Assembly: GCA_048498395.1 (NCBI GenBank)
Contig: JBEHYB010000085.1
Location: 1 to 9,627 of the forward strand
Length of the DNA: 9,627 nt
Origin: Micavibrio_B sp048498395
Lineage (GTDB): Bacteria > Pseudomonadota > Alphaproteobacteria > Micavibrionales > Micavibrionaceae
Reading direction: 5' to 3'
The first letter of the stretch is position 1. The number at the start of each line of letters is the position of its first letter. The notes under the pieces were generated by a model. The model made no database searches, was not told where the DNA came from, and saw nothing but the letters and a program-made list of their open reading frames with translations. Below are positions 1-6,459 of the stretch, in pieces. The translations under genes and the position numbers were made by a program.

Positions 1-1400
1 CCGGTGTCGATTTCATCAAAGACATAAGTCGCCGCGAGTTTCGAGGCCTCCGCCAGCACGACCTTGAGCGCAAGCATAAACCGCGCCATCTCCCCGCCCG
101 AGGCGATCTTATTAAGCGGAGCAGGATCTGCGTTCGCATTTGTCGTGACCAGAAATGCAACCTGATCGTAGCCGTTCGGTCCCCATGCAGTCTCATCAAC
201 CTGCGCGACCACGGAAGTCTTGAATTTCGCCTTCTCCATCTTGAGCGGAGCCAGTTCCTTGTTCACAAGCTGGTCAAGCTTGCTCGAAACGGAGATGCGC
301 TTGTCGTGGAGTTTTTCGGCCTGGATTTTATACTGGGCTTTCGCCTGCGCGATTTCTTTTTCAAGATCGGACATGACATGATCCTGATGGTCGACCAGTT
401 TGAGCTTGGCAGAAAAATCAGCATAGAGCGCCGGCAGATCGTCAATCTGGCAATGATGCTTGCGCGCCTGTGCCCGTAGCGCATAAAGCCGGTCTTCGAT
501 AGTCTCGAGGTTATGATCGGAAGATTCCAGATCGGCCATCAAATTCTCGATATTACGATGCGCCTGCTGAATTTCCGTAGATGCCCGATCGAGAACTTCC
601 AGCGTGCGCTTGGTTTCTTCCTCGCCGATCTTGTCAGACATCTTATGCAACGCGCGCCAGGCTTGTGCGACCAGAGCATCCGCACCACTTTCACCGGCTA
701 TCGCATTCTCGGCAAAGGTAATAGCCTCGATAATAGCCGTGCGGTTCTGGAGCTTTTGACGCAGACCCAATAATTCCTCTTCTTCACCTGCTTGCGGATC
801 AAGCGTTTCCAGGTCTTTGAGACTGTCACGCATCCAGGCTTCATTCAGTGCAGCCTTTTCAGCTTCGACCCTAGCCTGCTTCAGACGCTCTATTTTCTCA
901 CGCCACAGATCGTAAGATGAAGACGTTGCGAGCAGTAAATTCCCCGCTTCCGCATATTCATCAAGCACCTGACGGTGCAATGCCGGGTTCAAAAGCCCGT
1001 AAGTTTCGAACTGGCCATGAATATCGACAAGCGTTTCACCGAGTGTTTTCAGGAAGCCTATGCTGATCGGCTCATCATTCACAAAAGCCTTGCTGCGACC
1101 ATCGGAATTTAACACGCGGCGTAAAATCAGATGCCGCGTCGGGGCCAATTCCTGATCCTGCATAATAAGGAGCGCCGGATGGTTCTCGGGGAGCTCGAAT
1201 TCAGCCGTGACGCTCGCCTGATCGGTCCCTTTGCGGACAAGCCCTGCTTCTGCGCGGAACCCCAGCGCAAGCCCGAGAGAGTCGAGAAGAATAGATTTAC
1301 CGGCACCTGTTTCACCCGTCAGCGCGGACAAGCCGGTATTGAAATCGAGAACCAGATGCTCGATCAGAACGACATTTTTAATGTGGAGGGATTTTAACAT
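1..1400 (-). CDS. recN: DNA repair ATPase RecN (3' end cut by the window edge)
   Basis: RecN is an SMC-like ATPase that acts in the cytoplasm at double-strand breaks during recombinational repair. The first 466 codons are visible, against roughly 550 in full-length members, so the C-terminal part with the H-loop lies outside. Seen on the minus strand: start MLKSLHIKNVVLIE, Walker A GETGAGKS at residues 29-36, a family block DIHGQFETYGLL, a long charged coiled-coil middle, EDRLYALRAQARKH, then PNGYDQVAFLVTTN, the ABC signature ASGGEMARFM near 433-442, and Walker B YVFDEIDTG at the window edge. I followed the frame through the middle and found no frameshift. The ATG at 1400 lies only 18 nt after the bamD stop, so it is probably co-transcribed with bamD. 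The 18-nt gap has a GGGAAG directly before the ATG but no well-spaced ribosome binding site. Identification is secure. Confidence 0.97.
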   Translation of the reverse strand, partial: MLKSLHIKNVVLIEHLVLDFNTGLSALTGETGAGKSILLDSLGLALGFRAEAGLVRKGTDQASVTAEFELPENHPALLIMQDQELAPTRHLILRRVLNSDGRSKAFVNDEPISIGFLKTLGETLVDIHGQFETYGLLNPALHRQVLDEYAEAGNLLLATSSSYDLWREKIERLKQARVEAEKAALNEAWMRDSLKDLETLDPQAGEEEELLGLRQKLQNRTAIIEAITFAENAIAGESGADALVAQAWRALHKMSDKIGEEETKRTLEVLDRASTEIQQAHRNIENLMADLESSDHNLETIEDRLYALRAQARKHHCQIDDLPALYADFSAKLKLVDHQDHVMSDLEKEIAQAKAQYKIQAEKLHDKRISVSSKLDQLVNKELAPLKMEKAKFKTSVVAQVDETAWGPNGYDQVAFLVTTNANADPAPLNKIASGGEMARFMLALKVVLAEASKLAATYVFDEIDT

Positions 1401-1418
1401 CTTCCCGCCGCTGTCCTT

Positions 1419-2249
1419 TTAATTCGGCTTCAGCAATGAGCCAACAGTCCGGTCGACCCAGCTTTCTTTGTTTTTAATTTTCTCTCTCTGGGCAGGATCA
1501 AGAAGATCATAGGCATCCTGATACCAGCTGCTGCCCGGATAGTTATAGGCGAGCACCGCAGCAACGCGCGTAGCCTCATCCTTCAGACCGAGCGTCGTAT
1601 AGGCCTCGACCAAACGAAGCAATGCTTCCGGCGCATGCGTCGTGGTCTGGTAATCCTTGATAACCGTGGTGAAACGACCAATAGCCGCATTCATTTCCCC
1701 ATGTTTAAGATAGTAACGACCGATCTCCATTTCCTTACCGGCCAGGTGATCCATGGTCAGGTCGCGTTTCATTTCAGCATCGCGTCTGTATTTACTATCC
1801 GGGAAACGGTCGATAACGACACTCAATGCATCAAGCGCGTCCTTGGTCATCTGCTGGTCACGCGCGACATCCGTCATCTGTTCGTAATAACACATCGCCT
1901 TCAGGTAATAGGCGTAATCTATTTGCTCATGCCCCGGATGAAGTTCGATAAAACGATCGAGCGCGATAATGGCCTCATCATAATGGAGGTTTTCATACGC
2001 CGCTTCGGCAGATTTGATCTGCGCCTGCGTCGCATAATCGGAATAAGGATGCTGACGCTCGACTTCATCAAAAAGCTTACCGGCTTTCTCATACTCTTCG
2101 GCCTTGTACGCCGCCATCGCTTCGCCATAAATCTGCTCGGGCGGCCTTTCTTTTTGAAGGGCCAGCGTTTCAGGATCTACTCTTTTTTCATGCGAACAGG
2201 CAGAGAGGGCTAGGGACGATACGGCGATCAGGAGAGCTAATTTTTTCAT
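1419..2249 (-). CDS. bamD: Outer membrane protein assembly lipoprotein BamD (ComL/YfiO family)
   Basis: BamD is the essential lipoprotein of the BAM complex. It sits on the inner face of the outer membrane and helps BamA fold beta-barrel proteins. The 276-residue product begins with a lipoprotein signal, MKKLALLIAV followed by the lipobox L15-S16-A17-C18, with Ser at +2, which favours outer-membrane sorting. The rest is a TPR-like helical repeat protein (about 36-250). Family blocks include RQHPYSDYATQAQ (65-77), RRDAEMKRDLTMDHLAGKE (155-173) and IGRYYLKHGEMNAAIGRF (176-193). Length is normal for alphaproteobacteria. It lies 79 nt after lpxC and 18 nt before recN, the usual order in this class. 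The only SD-like sequence, AAGGGA, lies one base before the ATG, which is too close; see the leaderless-start note. No better start exists, because the signal peptide begins exactly here. Confidence 0.96.
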   Translation of the reverse strand: MKKLALLIAVSSLALSACSHEKRVDPETLALQKERPPEQIYGEAMAAYKAEEYEKAGKLFDEVERQHPYSDYATQAQIKSAEAAYENLHYDEAIIALDRFIELHPGHEQIDYAYYLKAMCYYEQMTDVARDQQMTKDALDALSVVIDRFPDSKYRRDAEMKRDLTMDHLAGKEMEIGRYYLKHGEMNAAIGRFTTVIKDYQTTTHAPEALLRLVEAYTTLGLKDEATRVAAVLAYNYPGSSWYQDAYDLLDPAQREKIKNKESWVDRTVGSLLKPN

Positions 2250-2255
2250 GTCCCT

Positions 2256-2284
2256 TATCTAGCACGGGGACAACAAAAATCGAA
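2256..2284 (-). promoter_or_regulatory. Possible extended -10 promoter for a leaderless bamD transcript
   Basis: Reading the minus strand, TGC-TAGATA (with TAGATA at 2256-2261) resembles an extended -10 element. A start of transcription 7 nt downstream would fall on the A of the bamD ATG. The matching -35 position (TTCGAT, 2279-2284) is poor. This would explain the badly placed SD. Weak evidence only. Confidence 0.2.
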
Positions 2285-2302
2285 TATCAATTTAGGAAAA
2301 TA

Positions 2303-2327
2303 AGCGGGGTTTTCCGCTAGTTTTTGG
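2303..2327 (-). terminator. Weak hairpin after lpxC, possible partial terminator
   Basis: A 5-bp GC-rich stem, AGCGG (2303-2307) and CCGCT (2314-2318), lies between lpxC and bamD. On the minus strand it is followed by TTATTTT, and on the plus strand by AGTTTTT. The stem is short, so it may only attenuate read-through from lpxC into bamD-recN. Confidence 0.3.
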
Positions 2328-2328
2328 C

Positions 2329-3258
2329 TTAGGCAGCCGCCGAAAGCTGGGCTTTAACAGCACGGGCCGGCACCATCTCGCTGATAGCGGCATCGATATC
2401 GATATAAAGATCCATGGTTGTCCAGGCATCCGGTGCCGCGAACAGCTTGTGCAGGATCTGGTTGTTCAGGGCGTGGCCGGCTTTGAAGCCCTCATACTGG
2501 CCGATGATCGGCGCACCGGCGAGGTAAAGATCGCCAACCGCGTCCAGAAGCTTGTGACGGGCAAACTCGTCTTCATAACGAAGGCCTTCTTCGTTCAGGA
2601 CGTTTTGCTGGTCGAGAACGATGGCGTTTTCCATGGAACCGCCAAGCGCCAGACCCATAGCGCGCAATGCGGAGACTTCATGCATAAAACCAAAAGTACG
2701 TGCATCGGAAATATCGCTCATGAAATGACCGCTTAACATATCGATCTCATAGGACTGGTTGCCGATGGAAGGATGGGAGAATTCGATTTCGGATTTAAAT
2801 TTGGAACCGACAGCGGGTTTCAAAACAACGCGTTTATCACCGTCTTCAATAACAACTTCCTTAAGGATCTTGATCGCCTGGCGCGGCGCGGCCAGTGTTT
2901 TCAGCCCGGCCTTGTTGATGGCATGGACGAAAGGTTCGGAAGAACCGTCCATGATAGGCACTTCTGGTCCATCAAGCTCGATAATTGCATTATCAACTCC
3001 ACAGGCGCGCAACGCCGCCATCAGGTGCTCGATTGTACCGACAGTGACACCGGCTTCGTTACCGATCATCGTGCACAGGCGCGTATCGACAACGTTATTC
3101 CATCTGGCGGCAATTTTATTGTCGCGATCAGCAACATCCGTACGTATGAAAACGATCCCCGCACCGATATCTGCTTTTTTGATTTTAAGAGTGGTTTCAG
3201 CGCCTGAATGAAGACCAATGCCAGAGAGAGTGGCAGTTTTGGACATTGTATGTTGCAT
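2329..3258 (-). CDS. lpxC: UDP-3-O-acyl-N-acetylglucosamine deacetylase LpxC
   Basis: LpxC is the zinc enzyme that removes the acetyl group from UDP-3-O-acyl-GlcNAc, the committed step of lipid A synthesis in the cytoplasm. The 309-residue product covers the whole family length. Seen: LSGIGLHSG (11-19), zinc-ligand motif EHLMAAL with E77 and H78, DGPEVPIMDGSS (96-107), DARTFGF (185-191), HKLLDAVGDL with H235 and D239 as the other zinc ligands and K236, and GHALNN with H262 matching the catalytic histidine. All key residues are present. The ATG at 3258 has GAAGG (3268-3272) 9 nt upstream; Met5 is a possible alternative start. It heads the lpxC-bamD-recN unit and is divergent from the sugar kinase. 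In most alphaproteobacteria lpxC follows ftsZ directly, but here the kinase gene separates them. Confidence 0.97.
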   Translation of the reverse strand: MQHTMSKTATLSGIGLHSGAETTLKIKKADIGAGIVFIRTDVADRDNKIAARWNNVVDTRLCTMIGNEAGVTVGTIEHLMAALRACGVDNAIIELDGPEVPIMDGSSEPFVHAINKAGLKTLAAPRQAIKILKEVVIEDGDKRVVLKPAVGSKFKSEIEFSHPSIGNQSYEIDMLSGHFMSDISDARTFGFMHEVSALRAMGLALGGSMENAIVLDQQNVLNEEGLRYEDEFARHKLLDAVGDLYLAGAPIIGQYEGFKAGHALNNQILHKLFAAPDAWTTMDLYIDIDAAISEMVPARAVKAQLSAAA

Positions 3259-3276
3259 GTGCTTGGGCCTTCGGGC

Positions 3277-3285
3277 TGTGAATAA
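3277..3285 (-). promoter_or_regulatory. DnaA-box match (TTATNCACA) in the lpxC leader
   Basis: The minus strand reads TTATTCACA, which fits the relaxed DnaA-box consensus TTATNCACA. It lies between the predicted lpxC transcription start (about 3298) and the start codon, where a bound protein could block transcription. A single 9-mer match is modest evidence. Confidence 0.3.
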
Positions 3286-3304
3286 TCAATAACTTATTGG
3301 CTAA

Positions 3305-3333
3305 AAGATAGAACGGCACCGCAATAACCTCAA
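3305..3333 (-). promoter_or_regulatory. Predicted sigma-70 promoter of lpxC
   Basis: On the minus strand, -35 TTGAGG (3328-3333) and -10 TATCTT (3305-3310) are separated by exactly 17 nt. This predicts a start near 3298 and a leader of about 40 nt before the lpxC ATG. No experimental support. Confidence 0.5.
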
Positions 3334-3341
3334 TTCACGCT

Positions 3342-3360
3342 TTGTAACGCGGTGTTACAA
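3342..3360. promoter_or_regulatory. Perfect 7-bp inverted repeat, candidate operator between lpxC and the sugar kinase
   Basis: TTGTAAC (3342-3348) and GTTACAA (3354-3360) form a perfect inverted repeat around the 5-nt spacer GCGGT. Its edge is 8 nt upstream of the predicted lpxC -35 box, and its centre is about 80 nt upstream of the predicted kinase start. The shape suits a dimeric transcription factor. There is no T tract, so it is not a terminator. The regulator cannot be named from sequence. Confidence 0.45.
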
Positions 3361-3396
3361 TCATAACCCATTGATAAATAACACATTTTCAGCAAG

Positions 3397-3425
3397 TTGC
3401 CCTTGCCTCTATTTTAAGATATTCA
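3397..3425 (+). promoter_or_regulatory. Predicted sigma-70 promoter of the sugar kinase
   Basis: TTGCCC (3397-3402) and TATTCA (3420-3425) are 17 nt apart, placing a start near 3432, 23 nt before the kinase ATG. Both boxes are imperfect. Confidence 0.35.
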
Positions 3426-3454
3426 GACAGCCTGACATATAAAAAGGTGCGTCC

Positions 3455-4339
3455 ATGATTATAGTTTTCGGCTCTCTCAATATGGATCTGGTGATTAATC
3501 CGGATCATTCCCCCGCCGCAGGAGAGACCATCATTACGAAGGACCTGGCTCAATTACCCGGTGGCAAGGGTGCCAATCAGGCAGTTGCCGCCGCCAGGGC
3601 TGGCGCAAAGACCTATATGGCCGGATGTGTCGGAATGGACGGTTTTGGCACCGACCTGACATCCGTCTTAAATGAACAAAATGTTGATACCTCACTCGTC
3701 ACCAAAGGCGACAAAGCGACCGGGACCGCAATCATTATCGTCGAGCCGAACGGCGAAAACCGGATCATCGTTGTCGCCGGTACAAATTTCGAAGCCCGCG
3801 CCAAACAGATTCCGGATGAATTCCTGACACCGCAGAATACAATTCTGATGCAAATGGAGACACTTCCCGAAGAAGTAAAATCCCTTGCCCGCCGCGCCAA
3901 ACAAAAAGGTGCGCGCGTTATTCTCAATCTAGCCCCTTTCAATACGGCAGGGAGCGATAGTTTCGAATTTCTCGACTACCTCATTTTAAATGAGACAGAA
4001 ATCTTCCAACTCACTGAAAATAATGACTACATGGCCAGCGCAAAATCTCTTTCGGAAAAATACGATCTGACATGTATCGTAACTTTAGGCGCAGATGGCG
4101 TGATTGCCTGCACGAAAGACAATACGCAACACCGCGTCCCGGCCATTAAGCTTTCGAAGATTGTCGACACAACAGGCGCAGGAGATGCATTCTGCGGAAC
4201 TTTTGCAGCAATGCTGGACCAAGGTTACTCTTTAGACGATGCAATGAAATTTGCCGCCAGCGCAGGCTCTCTCGCCTGCCTTAAAAAGGGCGCGATGGTG
4301 TCTTATGCCAGCCTTGATGAAATTAAAGCGGCTGCCTAA
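3455..4339 (+). CDS. rbsK: PfkB-family carbohydrate kinase, ribokinase-like
   Basis: Predicted to phosphorylate a sugar, most likely ribose to ribose-5-phosphate, with ATP in the cytoplasm. The 294-residue product has the ribokinase layout: start IIVFGSLNMDLV with D11 for sugar binding, PfkB signature 1 GGKGANQAVAAARAGA (36-51), LNETE at 178-182, VTLGADGV (209-216), and signature 2 DTTGAGDAF (238-246) with the catalytic base D244 in the GAGD anion hole. The tight match of both signatures and the NETE block to RbsK favours ribokinase over other PfkB kinases, but the substrate is inferred. AAGG sits 8 nt before the ATG. It is a single-gene unit closed by a strong terminator. No transporter, regulator or ribose mutarotase is nearby. 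It interrupts the usual ftsZ-lpxC adjacency. Confidence 0.85.
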   Translation: MIIVFGSLNMDLVINPDHSPAAGETIITKDLAQLPGGKGANQAVAAARAGAKTYMAGCVGMDGFGTDLTSVLNEQNVDTSLVTKGDKATGTAIIIVEPNGENRIIVVAGTNFEARAKQIPDEFLTPQNTILMQMETLPEEVKSLARRAKQKGARVILNLAPFNTAGSDSFEFLDYLILNETEIFQLTENNDYMASAKSLSEKYDLTCIVTLGADGVIACTKDNTQHRVPAIKLSKIVDTTGAGDAFCGTFAAMLDQGYSLDDAMKFAASAGSLACLKKGAMVSYASLDEIKAAA

Positions 4340-4351
4340 TAAGCACGCAGC

Positions 4352-4379
4352 AAAAAAGGCTCCCGAAGGAGCCTTTTTC
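4352..4379. terminator. Bidirectional intrinsic terminator between the sugar kinase and ftsZ
   Basis: GGCTCC (4358-4363), loop CGAA, GGAGCC (4368-4373), flanked by an A tract (4352-4357) and a T tract (4374-4378). The stem can reach 11 bp and ends in a U tract in both directions. It lies 12 nt after the kinase stop and 14 nt after the ftsZ stop, so it serves both convergent genes. Confidence 0.9.
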
Positions 4380-4393
4380 AAATTTCGTAATTT

Positions 4394-6184
4394 CTAATTA
4401 GCTTGCCTGCGCAGGAAAGCCGGGATTTCCAGTTCAGGATCGCCTGATGGCGGGCCCGATGGTGCGTCGATATTCAGACGACCTTGTGCCGGCATATCCG
4501 GGTTCTTGCGTGGCGCGCGCATTTCAACTTTCGCAGGCTCGTATTGCTGCGCGGTGTCAGCGACCTGTGGCAGGTCTTCCTGATCACGAACGGCTGCGAT
4601 CTCGCGACGAATACCGCTCGTAATGCGCTCGAACAATGAACCTGAACGCTTTTTCTCAGGAGCGGCAGCCGTTACAGGGGCAACCTCAACTTCGACTTGC
4701 GGCGTATAGGTGTTGGTAACCGGCGCAGACCAGCTTTCATTACGATCGCGACCCGATTCAACCGGCTGCGGCGGAATGAAAGAACCCTGGAAGCGCTGGC
4801 CACGAACGGCATTTTCGGCGCTTGCCGCCTGATCAACGATCGACTGGTAGCTTTGCGGACGCTGAGGCGCTGCATAAACTTCCGGCTGCTGCTGATAAAC
4901 GGGCTGAGCTGCATACGCCATGGCCTGCTGTTGAGGCTGTGACGCAAAATGCTGCATAGGTGAGCTGGCAGCGGCGGCATACGAAGCCGCAGCAGCAGGA
5001 CGCACCGCAGGTTGCTGAACTGGAGGCTGATAGGCTGGAGCCGAAGGCGCGGAATAAGCCGGAGCCGAGTAAGCAGGGCGCGCGACAGACGGAGCTGCAT
5101 AGCCTTCAGGCGGCTGAACAGCTTGCGAAGTTGACGCGCCGAGTCTTACGCGCTCAACCGTAGACCCTCCACCCGTTTGAGCGGAGGTCCGTGACTTTTT
5201 TTCAGCGACTGCCGCGTCAATACCCGTTGCGATAACGGAAACGCGCATTGTGCCTTCCATGTGCTCGTCGAAGCTCGAACCGAAGATGATATTTGCATTT
5301 GCATCGACTTCGTCGCGGATGCGGTTACAGGCTTCATCCACTTCAAACAGAGTCATGTCATAGCCGCCGGTTACGTTGACAATAACGCCACGCGCACCTT
5401 TCATCGAGATGTCATCCAGCAGAGGATTGCTGATAGCTTTTTCTGCAGCTTCTGTCGCACGACGTTCGCCGGAAGCTTCGCCAACACCCATAACGGCCTT
5501 GCCCATTTCCTGCATGATCGAACGGATATCGTTGAAATCAAGATTGATAAGACCAGGGATAACGATCAGGTCCGTAACGCCACGAACGGCAGATTGCAAA
5601 ACACCATCTGCCATTTTGAAAGCATCGGCAAAAGTCGTTTTTTCATTGACGACACGGAAGAGGTTCTGGTTCGGAATGACAATCAGCGTATCCACATAGT
5701 GCTGCATTTCAGAAATGCCTTCTTCGGCCATCTTCATACGAAGCGTACCTTCGAAGTGGAACGGCTTGGTAACGACACCGACGGTCAGGATGCCTTTTTC
5801 ACGGCAGGCTTTAGCGATAACAGGTGCCGCGCCAGTTCCCGTACCACCGCCCATACCGGCAGTAATAAAGACCATATTGGCGTTATCGAGATGTTGCATG
5901 ACATCGTCGAGCGTCTCTTCAGCGGCCGCGCGACCGACTTCCGGTTTCGCGCCAGCGCCCAGACCTTCAGTCAGGCTCGTGCCAAGCTGGATTTTTTGAT
6001 CCGCGAGGTTACCACCGATCGCTTGCGCGTCTGTGTTACAGACCAGGAAGTCAACGCCGGGCATGTTGGTGGTGATCATGTTATTGACGGCGTTACCACC
6101 GGCACCGCCGACACCGACGACGGTAATCTTAGGCGAAAGTTTGGGAGACGTATTTTGCACGTTGTTCATCCTGATGTTGATCAT
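4394..6184 (-). CDS. ftsZ: Cell division GTPase FtsZ
   Basis: FtsZ is the tubulin-like GTPase that polymerises into the Z ring at the inner face of the membrane. In the 596-residue product the GTPase core spans about 19-325: KITVVGVGGAGGNAV (19-33), tubulin signature GGGTGTG (112-118), and synergy loop NLDFND with N214, D216 and D219. A long Ala/Pro/Gln-rich linker follows (about 335-580), with PAYSAP-type repeats at 370-386 and a charged segment SLFERITSGIRREI (516-529) that could form an amphipathic helix. The C-terminal partner-binding peptide is LEIPAFLRRQAN. Such length is common in alphaproteobacteria. The start is chosen for GGAGG at 6196-6200, 11 nt upstream; Met6 lacks a spaced SD. 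Unusually, ftsA and ftsQ are not upstream, so ftsZ must use its own promoters in the 6185-6585 region. Confidence 0.98.
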   Translation of the reverse strand: MINIRMNNVQNTSPKLSPKITVVGVGGAGGNAVNNMITTNMPGVDFLVCNTDAQAIGGNLADQKIQLGTSLTEGLGAGAKPEVGRAAAEETLDDVMQHLDNANMVFITAGMGGGTGTGAAPVIAKACREKGILTVGVVTKPFHFEGTLRMKMAEEGISEMQHYVDTLIVIPNQNLFRVVNEKTTFADAFKMADGVLQSAVRGVTDLIVIPGLINLDFNDIRSIMQEMGKAVMGVGEASGERRATEAAEKAISNPLLDDISMKGARGVIVNVTGGYDMTLFEVDEACNRIRDEVDANANIIFGSSFDEHMEGTMRVSVIATGIDAAVAEKKSRTSAQTGGGSTVERVRLGASTSQAVQPPEGYAAPSVARPAYSAPAYSAPSAPAYQPPVQQPAVRPAAAASYAAAASSPMQHFASQPQQQAMAYAAQPVYQQQPEVYAAPQRPQSYQSIVDQAASAENAVRGQRFQGSFIPPQPVESGRDRNESWSAPVTNTYTPQVEVEVAPVTAAAPEKKRSGSLFERITSGIRREIAAVRDQEDLPQVADTAQQYEPAKVEMRAPRKNPDMPAQGRLNIDAPSGPPSGDPELEIPAFLRRQAN

Positions 6185-6256
6185 ATTGAGGCAGACCTCC
6201 GAAGTTCGCTGGTCGGGTTTGATACCCTATTGAGCTTAATTTTTGAATTACCCGCG

Positions 6257-6284
6257 ATTGTAGTGCGGAGTGGAATACTGGGAA
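6257..6284 (-). promoter_or_regulatory. Candidate proximal ftsZ promoter
   Basis: Minus strand TTCCCA (6279-6284), 16 nt, TACAAT (6257-6262). It predicts a start near 6250 and a leader of about 65 nt. The -10 is good and the -35 is fair. One of two candidates. Confidence 0.35.
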
Positions 6285-6333
6285 GAGGAAATGTGCTTCG
6301 GTTACTGATGCGAATAAGAGAATCAGTTCGAGT

Positions 6334-6363
6334 ATTCTAATCTCAACATGACTCCCATTGCAA
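6334..6363 (-). promoter_or_regulatory. Candidate distal ftsZ promoter with a GANTC site in its spacer
   Basis: Minus strand TTGCAA (6358-6363), 18 nt, TAGAAT (6334-6339), predicting a start near 6327 and a leader of about 143 nt. A GANTC site (6350-6354) lies inside the spacer and another (6320-6324) lies just after the predicted start. This would make the promoter a natural target of adenine methylation. Confidence 0.4.
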
Positions 6364-6401
6364 ACACTTTGCCGTAACTGATTCATTTGATTCATCTTTC
6401 C

Positions 6402-6439
6402 CCGGAGAGTTCCGGAGTCGAAACGGGCCTGCGCGGCCC
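6402..6439. repeat. Two adjacent perfect inverted repeats in the ftsZ upstream region
   Basis: CCGGA-GAGT-TCCGG (6402-6415) is followed after 9 nt by GGGCC-TGCGC-GGCCC (6425-6439). Both have perfect 5-bp arms. Neither has a proper T tract in either direction, so they are not good terminators. They may be protein-binding sites or structured RNA in the leader of the divergent transcript. Confidence 0.4.
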
Positions 6440-6450
6440 TTAAAACGATT

Positions 6451-6459
6451 TGTGGATAA
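6451..6459 (-). promoter_or_regulatory. Perfect DnaA box upstream of ftsZ
   Basis: The plus strand reads TGTGGATAA, so the minus strand has the strict high-affinity DnaA box TTATCCACA. An exact match on either strand is expected about 0.07 times in a window this size. A weaker box (TTATTCGCA, one mismatch, minus strand) lies at 6309-6317, near the distal promoter start. DnaA is known to activate ftsZ in Caulobacter. Function here is inferred. Confidence 0.5.

Noticed and set aside
1635..2213. A 192-codon open frame on the plus strand, antisense to bamD
   Set aside because: It lies wholly opposite bamD, has no SD or family likeness, and its composition fits a shadow frame.
3455..4339. Sugar kinase as cargo of a mobile element
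   Set aside because: No transposase, terminal inverted repeats or target duplications were seen around it, and its base composition looks like that of its neighbours.
6227..6252. CtrA-like site TTAA-N7-ATTA upstream of ftsZ
   Set aside because: The second half-site differs from TTAA at two of four positions, and AT-rich stretches give such matches easily.
5261..6340. A 359-codon open frame on the plus strand, antisense to ftsZ
   Set aside because: It overlaps ftsZ almost fully. Its translation looks like a low-complexity shadow with no recognisable domain, and there is no SD. Long antisense frames are common opposite conserved GC-containing genes.
6129..6395. A small minus-strand frame in the ftsZ upstream region, overlapping the ftsZ start
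   Set aside because: It overlaps the first 56 bases of ftsZ in another frame and covers the promoter candidates and GANTC sites. Its product shows no domain or signal, and I saw no convincing SD.
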